A stretch of 64,000 nt of DNA from Deltaproteobacteria bacterium. GTDB taxonomy: Bacteria; Myxococcota_A; Polyangia; Polyangiales; Ga0077539. Positions within the stretch are counted from its first letter, which is position 1; each line of letters begins with the position of its first letter. The stretch spans positions 56,961-120,960 of the forward strand of contig JADJAE010000018.1 of assembly GCA_016704445.1 (NCBI GenBank). The letters are read 5' to 3'. Below are positions 53,481 to 62,254 of this stretch, piece after piece. Both the position numbers and the translations under genes were made by a program. A model generated the notes under the pieces. That model was not told the DNA's origin. It did not search any database and worked only from the letters and a program-made list of their open reading frames with translations.

Positions 53481-56136
53481 GTGGAGAACCCGTTCGTCGT
53501 CGCGGTGATGCTGGCTGTGGTGGTGGTGCTCGCGGTGCTGGTCACGCGCCTGCGGGCGCGCGCCGCGAGGGAGGCGAAGGGGGAGATCGAGGGCCTCGAC
53601 GAGCTGCTGGCGAAGGGCCGCTACGCCGAGGCGGCGCAGCTCGCGCTCAAGCACGACCGCTTCGCCGAGGCGGTGGACCTCTACCTCCGGGGCAACGATC
53701 CCGCGCGCGCGGCGCAGGTCGCGGCGAGGTCCGGCGACCACCGCCAGGCGGCGGAGCTCTACGAGAGGGCGGGCGACCGGGAGCGCGCGGCGCTGGCCTA
53801 CGAGAAGGCCGGGATGGGCGCGCGGGCGAAGGAGCTTCGGGGCGCGACGAAGCCCGCGGCGGCGAGCGAGGAGCAGGGCGACCCCAAGGAGAGGGCGCGC
53901 GCGGCGGAGGAGCGCTTCCTGGCGCTGCGGGCGCGGGTCGGCGGGGACGCGTCGAGGGCCTTCGAGGTGCAGCAGGAGGCGCAGCGCGCGGCGGAGGAGC
54001 TCATCGCCGTCGGCGAGGTGGCCCGCGCGGCGGACCTCTACCGCGACGCGGACATGATCGACGAGGCGGTGCACCTCTACGTGAACGTGCTCGGCACCCC
54101 GGGGAGCGCGGCTCCGCTGGTGGCGGCCCGAGGCTTTCACGAGCGGGCGGCGGAGCTGTACGAGATGGCCGGGCAGAAGGAGCGCGCGGCGACCACGTGG
54201 GCCGACCTCGCCCGCAAGGCGAAGGACCCGAACCCGATGCTCGATCGTGTCGAGGCGCTCTCGCTGGCGGTGGCCAAGGCGGTGCTGCGCGAGCTCACCC
54301 GCGCGAAGCCGATCAGCAAGGCGACGGCGCCGCTGCACTACCGCTACGGGACGGTGCTGGAGCGCGAGGGGGAGGTCGACCGCGCGATCGAGGTGTTCCA
54401 GGCGATGCAGGCGGCGGTGGGTAACTTCCGCGACATCGAGCTGCGGGTGCGCAAGCTGTCGCGCGGCGAGGGCGTGTCGATGAAGGCCCCGGGGGTGCCT
54501 CGCGACCTGCTGAAGACCAACCACGGCACCGTCGCGCTGGCGCCGTCGTCGGAGGCGGGCGTCGGCCCGGGGGACGCGTCGCGGATGGTGCGCGAGGCCG
54601 CGAACGCCGCCGCCGCGAGGGCGCGTCGGGCGAGCAGCCTGCCCCCGCCGCTCGACCCCAGGGGGGCCGCGACGAGGGCGGCGCCCGTCACCCAGGTGAT
54701 GGTGGTGGTGCAGGGGCGACCCGGGCATCCCGACCGGACCCTGGCGCGCGGGCTTGAGGACGCCCCCATCGGGCTCGGCGCGCTCTACGACGACGCGGTG
54801 CGCGCGGCGAAGGACGGCCCCTCGATGGAGTCGCTGGAGCTGATGATCGCGGGGCGCCCGTGCGACCTCGGCAACATCGAGGTCTTCTACCGCCTGGGGC
54901 TCGCGGCGCTCGCGTCGGGCGACTGGCCCAAGGCGAGGGAGTGCTTCGCCGCGGTGGAGGAGGCCTCGCCGGGGTACCGCGACGCCGATGAGCGGGTGAA
55001 GGGCATCGCGGGCTGGCAGGCGACGCTGGCGCGGAAGGTGACCGTCGCGGGCGCGCCGAAGCCCGGCGCGCTCGACGAGGCGGCGGGGCGCTACGTGGTG
55101 CGGGGCGAGCTCGGGCGCGGCGGGATGGCGGTGGTGTACCGCGCGACGGACTCGGTGCTCGGGCGCGAGGTGGCGCTGAAGTTCCTGGCGGAGGAGCTCG
55201 GCGCGAAGCCCGAGATGAGGGAGATGTTCCAGCGCGAGGCGCGCTCGCCTGCGCGTCGCGCGGCAGGTGCTGGATGCGCTCGATTTCGCCCACGGCCGGC
55301 AGATCATCCACCGCGACATCAAGCCCTCCAACATGATGCGCAGCACGGCGGGGCTGGTGAAGCTGATGGACTTCGGGCTCGCCAAGTCGCTCACGCCCGA
55401 CCTCAAGAGCTCCGTGATCGCGGGGACCCCGGCGTACATGCCCCCGGAGCAGGTGCTGGGCGTCGGCGTCGACTGGCGCAGCGACCTCTTCGCGGTGGGC
55501 GCCACGCTCTACGAGATGCTGACCGGCGAGCTCCCCTTCGAGGGGCTCGACCGCGTGAAGCGACCGCGGCCGGTGCGGGAGCTCAGCCCGGGCGTTCCCG
55601 AGATGATCGAGAAGATGGTGATGCAGGCGCTCGACCCCGACCCCGCCATGCGCTTCCAGAGCGCGGCGGAGTTCATGGTGCCCATCAAGCGGGTGCTCTT
55701 CGCGGTGGACAAGGCCACGCGAGGCAGCGGCCCGACAGAGGCCGAGGGGAGCGACCCGTCGCCCCCGGAGCGGCCCTCGGAGACGCGCATCATCCAGGCC
55801 GAATCGCGGCCCGATGTGTCGTCCTTCATTCCTCCCGCGGAGGAGGCTCCCGCGGTCGAGCTCCCTCCCGCGGCGAAGGCCCCCGCGGATGCCGCGGGCT
55901 TCATCGACTTCGGCACGCCGCCAGCACCAACGGTGCCCGAGGAGGCCCCAGCGGCCCCTCCCCCGGTGACCTATGACCCCTACGAGGGCCTGGACGCCGA
56001 CGAGCGCGAGGTGGCCTCGCTGCGACCCGCGCCCCCGGCGAGCCCGGCGTCGACCAAGAAGACCGAGACCGGCATCGTCCCGCTGCATCTCCGGGGCGAG
56101 GTCGGCGGGTCGGAGATCGAGCGCAAGCCGGGATGA
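53481..56136 (+). pseudogene. Serine/threonine protein kinase with N-terminal membrane anchor and repeats; internal deletion and frame break
   Basis: A membrane helix (residues ~5-23) leads into TPR-like repeats (AAQLALKHDRFAEAVDLYLRGNDPARAAQVA), then a Hanks-type kinase. The Gly loop (GELGRGGMAVVYRA), ATP-binding Lys (VALKFL) and start of helix C are in one frame. HRDIKPSNMM, DFGLAKS and GTPAYMPPEQ are in another (from ~55250), followed by a Pro/Ala/Glu tail. Between EMFQREAR and LRVARQVLDALDFAHG the strands beta-4 and beta-5, the hinge and helix D are missing, about 60 codons. So this is a deletion plus frame change near 55240-55252, either real or an assembly collapse. As written, no active kinase is made. 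Confidence 0.8.
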
Positions 56137-56156
56137 GGTGAACCGCGACGCCATCG

Positions 56157-58018
56157 GTGCTACCGCCTCACGCCGTGTCACCGCCGGTCGCGCCGATTCA
56201 GGGGAAGGACGTTCCGTTCGGGTGGCGCGATCGCTGGCGGGCGGCGCCTGAGGTCGGGGCCAACGCGTGGCGGGCGCTGGGTCTGGTGGCGAGGGCCGAC
56301 AAGCGCCTGCTGGTGCAGCTGCTGGTGGGCCAGCTCCTCGACGCGGTGCTCACCGTGGCGATCACCGCGGTGGGGCCTCGGATCATCGACGCCATCGTCG
56401 AGCGCGCCTCGCGCACGGCGCTCATCTGGGTGGCGCTCGAGCTCCTCCTCGTCCTCGCCAAGACCGCCGCCACCCAGTGGAACACCTACACCGGCGTGGT
56501 CCTCCGCTCCCGCCTCGGGCTGCACGTCAACCTGCTGATCCTGCACAAGGCCGCGAGCGTCTCGTACCCGCACTTCGAAGACCCGATCTTCATCAACCAG
56601 CTCACGCAGGCGCGGCGCGAGGCGTCGGCCCGCCCGGTCGACCTCGTCAACCAGCTCCTCATCGTGCTCCGCAGCGCGGTCACGCTCACCGGCTACGCGG
56701 CGCTGCTCTCGCAGCTGGGCCCTGGGCCCTCGTGGTGCTCGTGCTCACCGGCGTCCCGCCCTTCATCGCGGAGACCCGGCACGGGCGCGAGCTCTTCGCG
56801 CTGCAGCGGGCGCGCACGCAGCGCAACCGCCAGGGCTTCTACCTGGAGACCACCCTCACCACAGAGTCGACGGTGAAGGAGGTGAAGCTCCTCGGGCTCT
56901 CCCGCTGGATCATCGACCGCTACCGCGAGCTGCACGAGGGCTTCCACCTGGAGGAGGTGGCGCTGCACCGTCGCCGCGCTCGCTGGTCCGTCGGGCTCTC
57001 GCTGCTGTCGTCGGGGGCCTTCTACCTGGCCTACGTGGCCATCGTGCGAGGCGCGCTCACCGGCGCGATCACCCTCGGCGCGATGACGCTCTACCTGATG
57101 GTGTTCCGCCAGGGGCAGACGGCGATGCAGGCGGCGCTCACGGGCCTGGCGCGCATCTACGAAGACAACCTCTTCATGGCCAACCTGTTCGAGTTCCTGG
57201 GGATGCCCGACGACGAGCCCGACGCGCCGCCGGTCGATGGAACCGACTCCGAGCGCCCGCCCGAGGTGCGCTTCGAGCACGTGTCCTTCCGCTACCCCGG
57301 CGCCGAGCGGGACGCGCTCACGGACATCTCCCTCACGCTCCACCCGGGCGAGACCGTGGCGCTGGTGGGCCGCAACGGCGCGGGCAAGACCACGCTGGTG
57401 AAGCTGCTCACGGGACTTCACCGGCCCACCTCGGGGCGCATCCTGCTCGACGGCGTCGACCTCGCCACGATGCCCGCGCACGCCTACCGGGCGAGGCTCG
57501 CGGTGGTGCTGCAGGACTTCGCGCGCTTCCAGTTCACCGTCGCGGAGAACATCGGCGTGGGATGGCTCCCCGCCCGCGCCGACCGCGCCTCCATCGAGCG
57601 CTCGGTGCGCGACGCGGGCGCCGAGGAGCTGGTCGCCCGGCTGCCGCAGGGCCTCGACACGCCGCTGGGGCGGGCCTTCGGCGGCGACGACCTCTCGGTG
57701 GGGCAGTGGCAGCGGGTGGCGCTGGCGAGGGCCTTCATGCGCCGCAGCGGGCTGCTGGTGCTGGACGAGCCCACGGCGGCGCTCGACGCGGAGGCCGAGC
57801 ACGAGGTCTTCGAGCGGCTGCAGGCGCTGAAGGCGACGCGCACGGCGGTGCTCATCACGCACCGGTTCTCGACGGTGCGCATGGCCGATCGCATCGTGGT
57901 GGTGGACGGCGGGCGCATCACCGAAGAGGGCCCCCACGCGGCGCTCATCGCCCGCGGCGGGACCTACGCGACCTTGTTCAACCTCCAGGCGGAGGGATAC
58001 CGGGAGATGGGTGGATGA
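56157..58018 (+). CDS. ABC exporter half-transporter (membrane and ATPase domains fused); one frame break
   Basis: The membrane domain has about six helices (QLLVGQLLDAVLTVAITAVG, VALELLLVLAKTAA onward), spread over two frames. The frame changes near 56718-56722, where one added C turns GGCCCT into GGCCCCT and gives LGPWALVVLVLTGV. The ATPase domain is intact: VALVGRNGAGKTTLVKLLTG, RLAVVLQDFARFQFTVAENI, signature LSVGQWQR (Val for the usual Gly), VLDEPTAALD and the switch His in LITHRFSTV. It is a type IV (MsbA-like) exporter, cargo unknown. Stop overlaps the haemoglobin start (ATGA). Confidence 0.88.
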
Positions 58019-58419
58019 TCGAACCGACGAAGGTGACGCCGTACGAGCAGCTCGGCGGCGAGGCGAAGGTGCGAGAGATCGCGGCGCGCTTCTACGACGC
58101 GATGGACGAGCACGAGCCGGCGCTCGCGGGCCTGCACCGGCTCGACGAGCGGGGCAGGGTGCACCCCGAGGCGAGGGAGAAGTTCGCGCTCTTCTTCATC
58201 GGCTGGCTGGGCGGCCCGCAGACGTACATGGAGCGCCACGGGCACCCCCGGCTGCGGATGCGCCACGCGGGCGTGGTGGTGACCCAGGAGATGCGCGACG
58301 CGTGGATGCGCGCGATGAAGCGGGCGCTCGACGAGAGCGGCATCGAAGGGGAGCTGCGGGCCTTCATGGAGGAGCGCCTGGGCGACGTGGCGACGATGCT
58401 ACGCAACGCGCCCGGCTGA
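58015..58419 (+). CDS. Truncated haemoglobin, group II-like
   Basis: The 134-residue protein has the 2-on-2 globin marks: TPYEQLGGEAKVREIAARFYDAM, the FALFFIGWLGGPQTYMERHGHPRLRMRH segment (TrHbO-type WLGGP, proximal His in LRMRH), and VTQEMRDAWMRAM with the group II Trp. Such globins bind oxygen, NO or peroxide. Translation is coupled to the ABC exporter by ATGA. Confidence 0.93.
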   Translation: MIEPTKVTPYEQLGGEAKVREIAARFYDAMDEHEPALAGLHRLDERGRVHPEAREKFALFFIGWLGGPQTYMERHGHPRLRMRHAGVVVTQEMRDAWMRAMKRALDESGIEGELRAFMEERLGDVATMLRNAPG

Positions 58420-58436
58420 GGGCTCGCCGGACCCAC

Positions 58437-58709
58437 CTACTCCGGCCTGGGATCGCCCTCGCCCGGTGAGCGCGACCCGTCCCGGCGGGGGTTCTCCGCG
58501 GTCCGATCGTCGGCGCTGTCGCCGCCTTCGCCCTCGACGCGGCGGGCGTCGCTCCCTTCGCCCCCCTCCCCCTCGACGCGGCGGGCGTCGCTGCCCTCGC
58601 CGCTCCCCTCCCCTTCGACGCGGCGAGCGTCGGCGTCGCCCTGGCCCTCGCCTTCGACGCGGCGAGGGTCGGAGCGGTCCTTCTTCGTGCGCGGGCCCGT
58701 GGTGTTCAT
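58437..58709 (-). CDS. Small repeat-rich charged protein (doubtful gene)
   Basis: A 90-residue frame from ATG 58709 is made mostly of four tandem units reading DARRVEGEG plus a Gly/Glu/Ser spacer. It is highly charged, without hydrophobic core, so it would be disordered. It could be a real low-complexity protein or a non-coding tandem repeat that stays open by composition. It is convergent with the haemoglobin gene. Confidence 0.35.
   Translation of the reverse strand: MNTTGPRTKKDRSDPRRVEGEGQGDADARRVEGEGSGEGSDARRVEGEGGEGSDARRVEGEGGDSADDRTAENPRRDGSRSPGEGDPRPE
58509..58668. repeat. Four imperfect tandem repeats (about 39-42 bp)
   Basis: The unit with core TCGACGCGGCG(G/A)GCGTC recurs four times with spacing near 39 bases. 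On the minus strand it encodes DARRVEGEG. Confidence 0.6.
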
Positions 58710-58773
58710 GGCCCCATGCTTGGAGCCCATCGACCGTCGCCACAAGGCCGACACCGCGCCCTCCCTCCTCGCC

Positions 58774-59892
58774 TCACAGCGCGAGGTCCATGCTCCACTC
58801 GCCCGCCTCGGTGAAGTCGCTCACCACCACGCGCCGGCCTCGCCACCTCACCCTCGGATCACCCCCGTTGTTGGTGGTGTTCTCGTCGAGCGCCGCGAGG
58901 GGTCGTCCGCCCTGCACCTCGCAGGTCAGGTAGCCCGACTCCCGCGCTCCGTAGATCCACGTCGACCCGCAGCGCAGCGCCACCCGGCAGTTCTCCGGAA
59001 ACTCCCACACGGGCCTCACCGCGAACACGCACCGCGCCCCCGCCGCGGCAGGCGAGTGCCCGCTCGCCGAGGTCACCCTCGCCGCCGCCTCGATCGCCCC
59101 CGCGAAGGACGGCTGCCTCGCGACCCCGCGCCCGCCCAGCGCCTCGCCCTCGCGCGCCTCGCTCACGTCGCGCACGAACATCGTCACCCGCATCGCCCCT
59201 TCGCCCTCGCGCCACACCGAGACCGTGTGCCCGAGCGTCGACGCCGTCGCCCTCGTCGGCGAGGCCTCGTCGGAATACCGCAGCATGTACTCATGGGCGC
59301 CGCTCCCGTGCACCGGGCCCTCGCGCAGCGACGCGCTCGCCGACGCCGCTTCCGGACCCGCGCGATAGATCTGCTGACCGCCGCACGCGATGGTCAGCGA
59401 GCGCGCCACGACCCCACCGCCCGTCGGAGCGAACGCCCCCTCGATGGTGCACGGCGCCCCCGGAGCGAGCGCGACGCCCACCGCCTGATCGACGCTGCCT
59501 CGCCACACGATGGCCGCCGCGGGCGCTGTCGGTGTCGTCGGCGACAGGGAGGCCGCCTCGCGCGCCCTCTCCGCCTCAGCCCTCGCCTCCGCAGCCCTCG
59601 CCGCCTCGAGCGCGACCCGCACGGCCCGCTCGGCCTGCTCGGCCTGCTCGGCGTGCGACCTCTCCGCCTCGGCCTGGGCCTGCTCGCGCCTGCGCTCGAC
59701 CGACCGCTGGGTCGTATAGACCCCTGCGCCCAGCGCCCCGAGCATCACGACCGCCGCGACGACCTTCCCACCATGTCGCCCCTCGCGCCTCGGGGAGCGC
59801 ATCGCCTCGAGCTCCGCCTGCGTTCGCTTGAGCTCCTGCTCCAGCGCGTCGGCCCTTCGGTGCGCGGCTTCCCGGTCGTCGCGGAATGACAT
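58774..59892 (-). CDS. Unknown membrane-anchored protein with coiled coil
   Basis: From the ATG at 59892 the 372-residue protein has a short coiled coil (AHRRADALEQELKRTQAEL), one membrane helix (KVVAAVVMLGALGAGVYTT) and a Glu/Ala/Arg coiled coil (~75-120). A ~240-residue beta-rich extracytoplasmic domain with six Cys follows (CTIEGAFAPTGGG, CGGQQIYRAG, CRVALRCGSTWIYG). The family is not recognised. Frames upstream of 59892 lack conserved features and overlap the divergent gene. Confidence 0.68.
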   Translation of the reverse strand: MSFRDDREAAHRRADALEQELKRTQAELEAMRSPRREGRHGGKVVAAVVMLGALGAGVYTTQRSVERRREQAQAEAERSHAEQAEQAERAVRVALEAARAAEARAEAERAREAASLSPTTPTAPAAAIVWRGSVDQAVGVALAPGAPCTIEGAFAPTGGGVVARSLTIACGGQQIYRAGPEAASASASLREGPVHGSGAHEYMLRYSDEASPTRATASTLGHTVSVWREGEGAMRVTMFVRDVSEAREGEALGGRGVARQPSFAGAIEAAARVTSASGHSPAAAGARCVFAVRPVWEFPENCRVALRCGSTWIYGARESGYLTCEVQGGRPLAALDENTTNNGGDPRVRWRGRRVVVSDFTEAGEWSMDLAL

Positions 59893-59996
59893 CCGAGCAT
59901 CCGAGCGCCGCCCGCGCGCCCCGTCAACCGCGCCGCTCACCCTCCGCTCTTGACCGTCCGATTCCTTCGCCGTGCGCGCGGGCGCTCCCTCCCCCC

Positions 59997-60980
59997 ATGC
60001 TCGCGGCCATGCGATGGCGATGGATGTCCGCAGGCTGGGCGCTCGCCCTGATCGCGGCGGCGCTCTACCTCGAGCGCTCGCCCCCGGCGCACGACTCACC
60101 CCTGGGGCGCTTCCTCGCGGCGGAGCCCGTACACATCGTGGCCCACACGCTGCTCTACGGCTCGCTCGCGGCGCTGCTCGCGTGGCGGTGGTTTCCGACC
60201 GACGCGCTCGACGCTCCCCGCGCCGCGCTCCGCAGCCGCGTGCTCGCCGCGGGGATCTCCTTCCTCGCGGTCGCGGGCGCCCAGGAGCTGGTGCAGTCGC
60301 TCAGCCGCCAGCGGCTCCCATGCATGGAGGAGTACTTCGACCTCTCCGTCGACGTGGGCGGGGCCTCGCTCGGGCTCATCGCCTGGTCGCTGGCCGATCG
60401 CCGCCGGCGCTACCCCGTGGCGCGCGCCCTCGGGGTCGTGCTGCACCCGGCGATCCTCGGTCCGCTGGGGATGTACGCGGTGCTCCGCAGCGCCCTCGAA
60501 GACGGCTCCGCAGCGCTCCGCTGGACCTCCCTCGGCGTGCTCGCCGCGCTCCCGGTCGCGGCCGTCTGGCAGGTCGGGCTGCGCCGCGGCTGGTTCGGCG
60601 ACCGCGACCTCTCGGTGCGCTCGGAGCGCCCGGTGTTCCTGCTGGCGGCGCTGCTCAGCGCGGCCGGGCTCTACGCCTCGGTGCTCGCCCTCGACGCGCC
60701 GCTGGCCGTCCGCCACGTCGCGCTCGCTGGCGCTGCGGCGACGGTGCTGGTCTCCGCGCTCACCGTCGCCGGGCTCAAGGTGAGCGGCCACGTGGCGGTC
60801 CCGGTGGGGGTGATGGTGCTGCTGCAGGCGACTTCTTTTCGAGGGCCGTGGCCCTTCGTGCTGGCGGCCCTCGCGCTGAGCTGGGCGAGGGTCGGCGAGG
60901 GTCGGCACACCACCCGCGAGGTGGTCAGCGCGTGGGGCGTCGCGTGCGCCTCGGGGGTGCTCACGCTCTGGGCCGGGTGA
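59997..60980 (+). CDS. VanZ-like polytopic membrane protein
   Basis: The N-terminal ~130 residues fit VanZ: a first helix, then HIVAHTLLYGSLAALLAWRWF, QELVQSLSRQR and DLSVDVGGASLGLIAW. The VanZ-like E-Q-x...D-x-x-x-D-x-x-x-N/G pattern is typical. The remainder adds about six more helices and may be a fused membrane domain. Function unknown; VanZ proteins affect teicoplanin resistance in enterococci, but this is not implied here. Confidence 0.78.
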   Translation: MLAAMRWRWMSAGWALALIAAALYLERSPPAHDSPLGRFLAAEPVHIVAHTLLYGSLAALLAWRWFPTDALDAPRAALRSRVLAAGISFLAVAGAQELVQSLSRQRLPCMEEYFDLSVDVGGASLGLIAWSLADRRRRYPVARALGVVLHPAILGPLGMYAVLRSALEDGSAALRWTSLGVLAALPVAAVWQVGLRRGWFGDRDLSVRSERPVFLLAALLSAAGLYASVLALDAPLAVRHVALAGAAATVLVSALTVAGLKVSGHVAVPVGVMVLLQATSFRGPWPFVLAALALSWARVGEGRHTTREVVSAWGVACASGVLTLWAG

Positions 60981-61033
60981 TGCGCGCCGTGGTACTCGTG
61001 CGAGCTGCACCCACCGCCTCAAGGGAGGCGTCG

Positions 61034-61537
61034 ATGACCCACGACCGCAAGCCATCGATCATCCTTCCGGCGGTGCAGGTCTTCGATGGGGTCGCGTCCG
61101 TCACGGTCGGCGACACGCTGCTCACGCTCTGGAAGGCGCCCGCCCGCGCCGCGCGCATCCGGCACGTCACCGAGGTCGCCTCCGCCCTCGTCCGCGGTAG
61201 GGAGGGGAGCATCGCGGCGTGTCAGTTCCTGCTGCCGAGCGCGAGCCCGCCGAGGCTGCAGGAGCGCTCGGAGATCATCGCGGGCCTCGACGTCGTGATG
61301 CCGAGGGCGCGCCGCCTGGTGACGACCCCGCTGGGCGACGCGGCCTGGCAGGCGGTGGTGCGCAGCGTGATGCGAGCGGGGCTCTTCCTCATCGGCCAGT
61401 CGACGCTGGTGAAGGTCGCCGCGAACGCGGCCGAGGCCTTCGAGCTGCTCGGCCAGGTGTCGAGCGAAGAGTCGCCCGGTCACCACGAGCTCGAAGGCGC
61501 GCTGCACGCCCTCTACGACGCGCTGAAGGCGCCTTAG
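61034..61537 (+). CDS. Unknown small alpha/beta protein
   Basis: GGGAGG lies 7 bases before this ATG. The 167-residue protein has strands and helices without signal or membrane segment (SIILPAVQVFDGVASVTVGDTLLTLW, GLFLIGQSTLVKVAANAAEAFELL). A STAS-like or related regulator fold is possible but not supported by a motif. It follows the VanZ-like gene by 53 bases. Confidence 0.6.
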   Translation: MTHDRKPSIILPAVQVFDGVASVTVGDTLLTLWKAPARAARIRHVTEVASALVRGREGSIAACQFLLPSASPPRLQERSEIIAGLDVVMPRARRLVTTPLGDAAWQAVVRSVMRAGLFLIGQSTLVKVAANAAEAFELLGQVSSEESPGHHELEGALHALYDALKAP

Positions 61538-61576
61538 GGGGTGAGCGCAGGCGGGGATGTGGGGCCGCAGCGAGCG

Positions 61577-62239
61577 TCACCCCGCAGCCTCGGTGCCGCA
61601 GGCCCGATCGAGCCACGGGGAGTTGAGCCCGTAGTTTCCGCGGCGCCCTGCGTGGTGCCTCGCGTGGCGGCGCGCCGAACCCAGCAGCGGACCCACGGCC
61701 GTCCCCTCGAAGGCCCCGACGTCGAGGTGCGACAGCACGTTGAGCACATAGGCGCCGGAGAAGACGAGGGCCAGCGTCTCGGCCGAGACCCCCTCGTAGA
61801 GCTGCGACGCCAGCGCGAGCGGGATGTAGAAGCCGCTCGACAGCACCACGGTCTCTCCCGCGCTGAAGCTGAGCGAGGGGTGCAGCCCGCGCGTCGCGTG
61901 ATGCGGCCGGTGGAGGGGATAGAGCCAGCGCGTGTGGAGCAGCCGGTGGCCGAAGTAGAACCACGCCTCCCACCAGACGAAGCCCACGCCCAGGGTCAGC
62001 GCCGTGCGAGGCGCCGAGAAGCCCGACAGGCGAACGACCCCGAGCTGTAGCGCCGCGGTGAGCATGAAGGCCTCGGCGAGCACGAACTCCGCGAAGTAGC
62101 GCAGCCCCGCCGCGTCGACGCGCACCCTCGGGGCCTCTCGGGTGACGCCCCTGCGAATCGCCCCGAACACCCCGAGGATCGCGAGGTGCCCCCCGACGAA
62201 GCCCGCCAGCGTCAGGGCGAAGAGTCGGCCCGGGCCCAT
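61577..62239 (-). CDS. Fatty acid hydroxylase/sterol desaturase superfamily protein
   Basis: The 220-residue membrane protein has the di-iron histidine boxes: FGHRLLHTRWLYPLHRPHH and SARRHARHHAG, plus SHLDVG between helices. It should hydroxylate or desaturate a lipid in the membrane; the lipid is unknown. At 220 residues it is at the short end of the family. Confidence 0.86.
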   Translation of the reverse strand: MGPGRLFALTLAGFVGGHLAILGVFGAIRRGVTREAPRVRVDAAGLRYFAEFVLAEAFMLTAALQLGVVRLSGFSAPRTALTLGVGFVWWEAWFYFGHRLLHTRWLYPLHRPHHATRGLHPSLSFSAGETVVLSSGFYIPLALASQLYEGVSAETLALVFSGAYVLNVLSHLDVGAFEGTAVGPLLGSARRHARHHAGRRGNYGLNSPWLDRACGTEAAG

Positions 62240-62254
62240 CGGCCTCCCTCCCCC

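Noticed and set aside
58437..58770. CRISPR array
   Set aside because: Units are contiguous, imperfect and coding-like, without unique spacers between conserved repeats.
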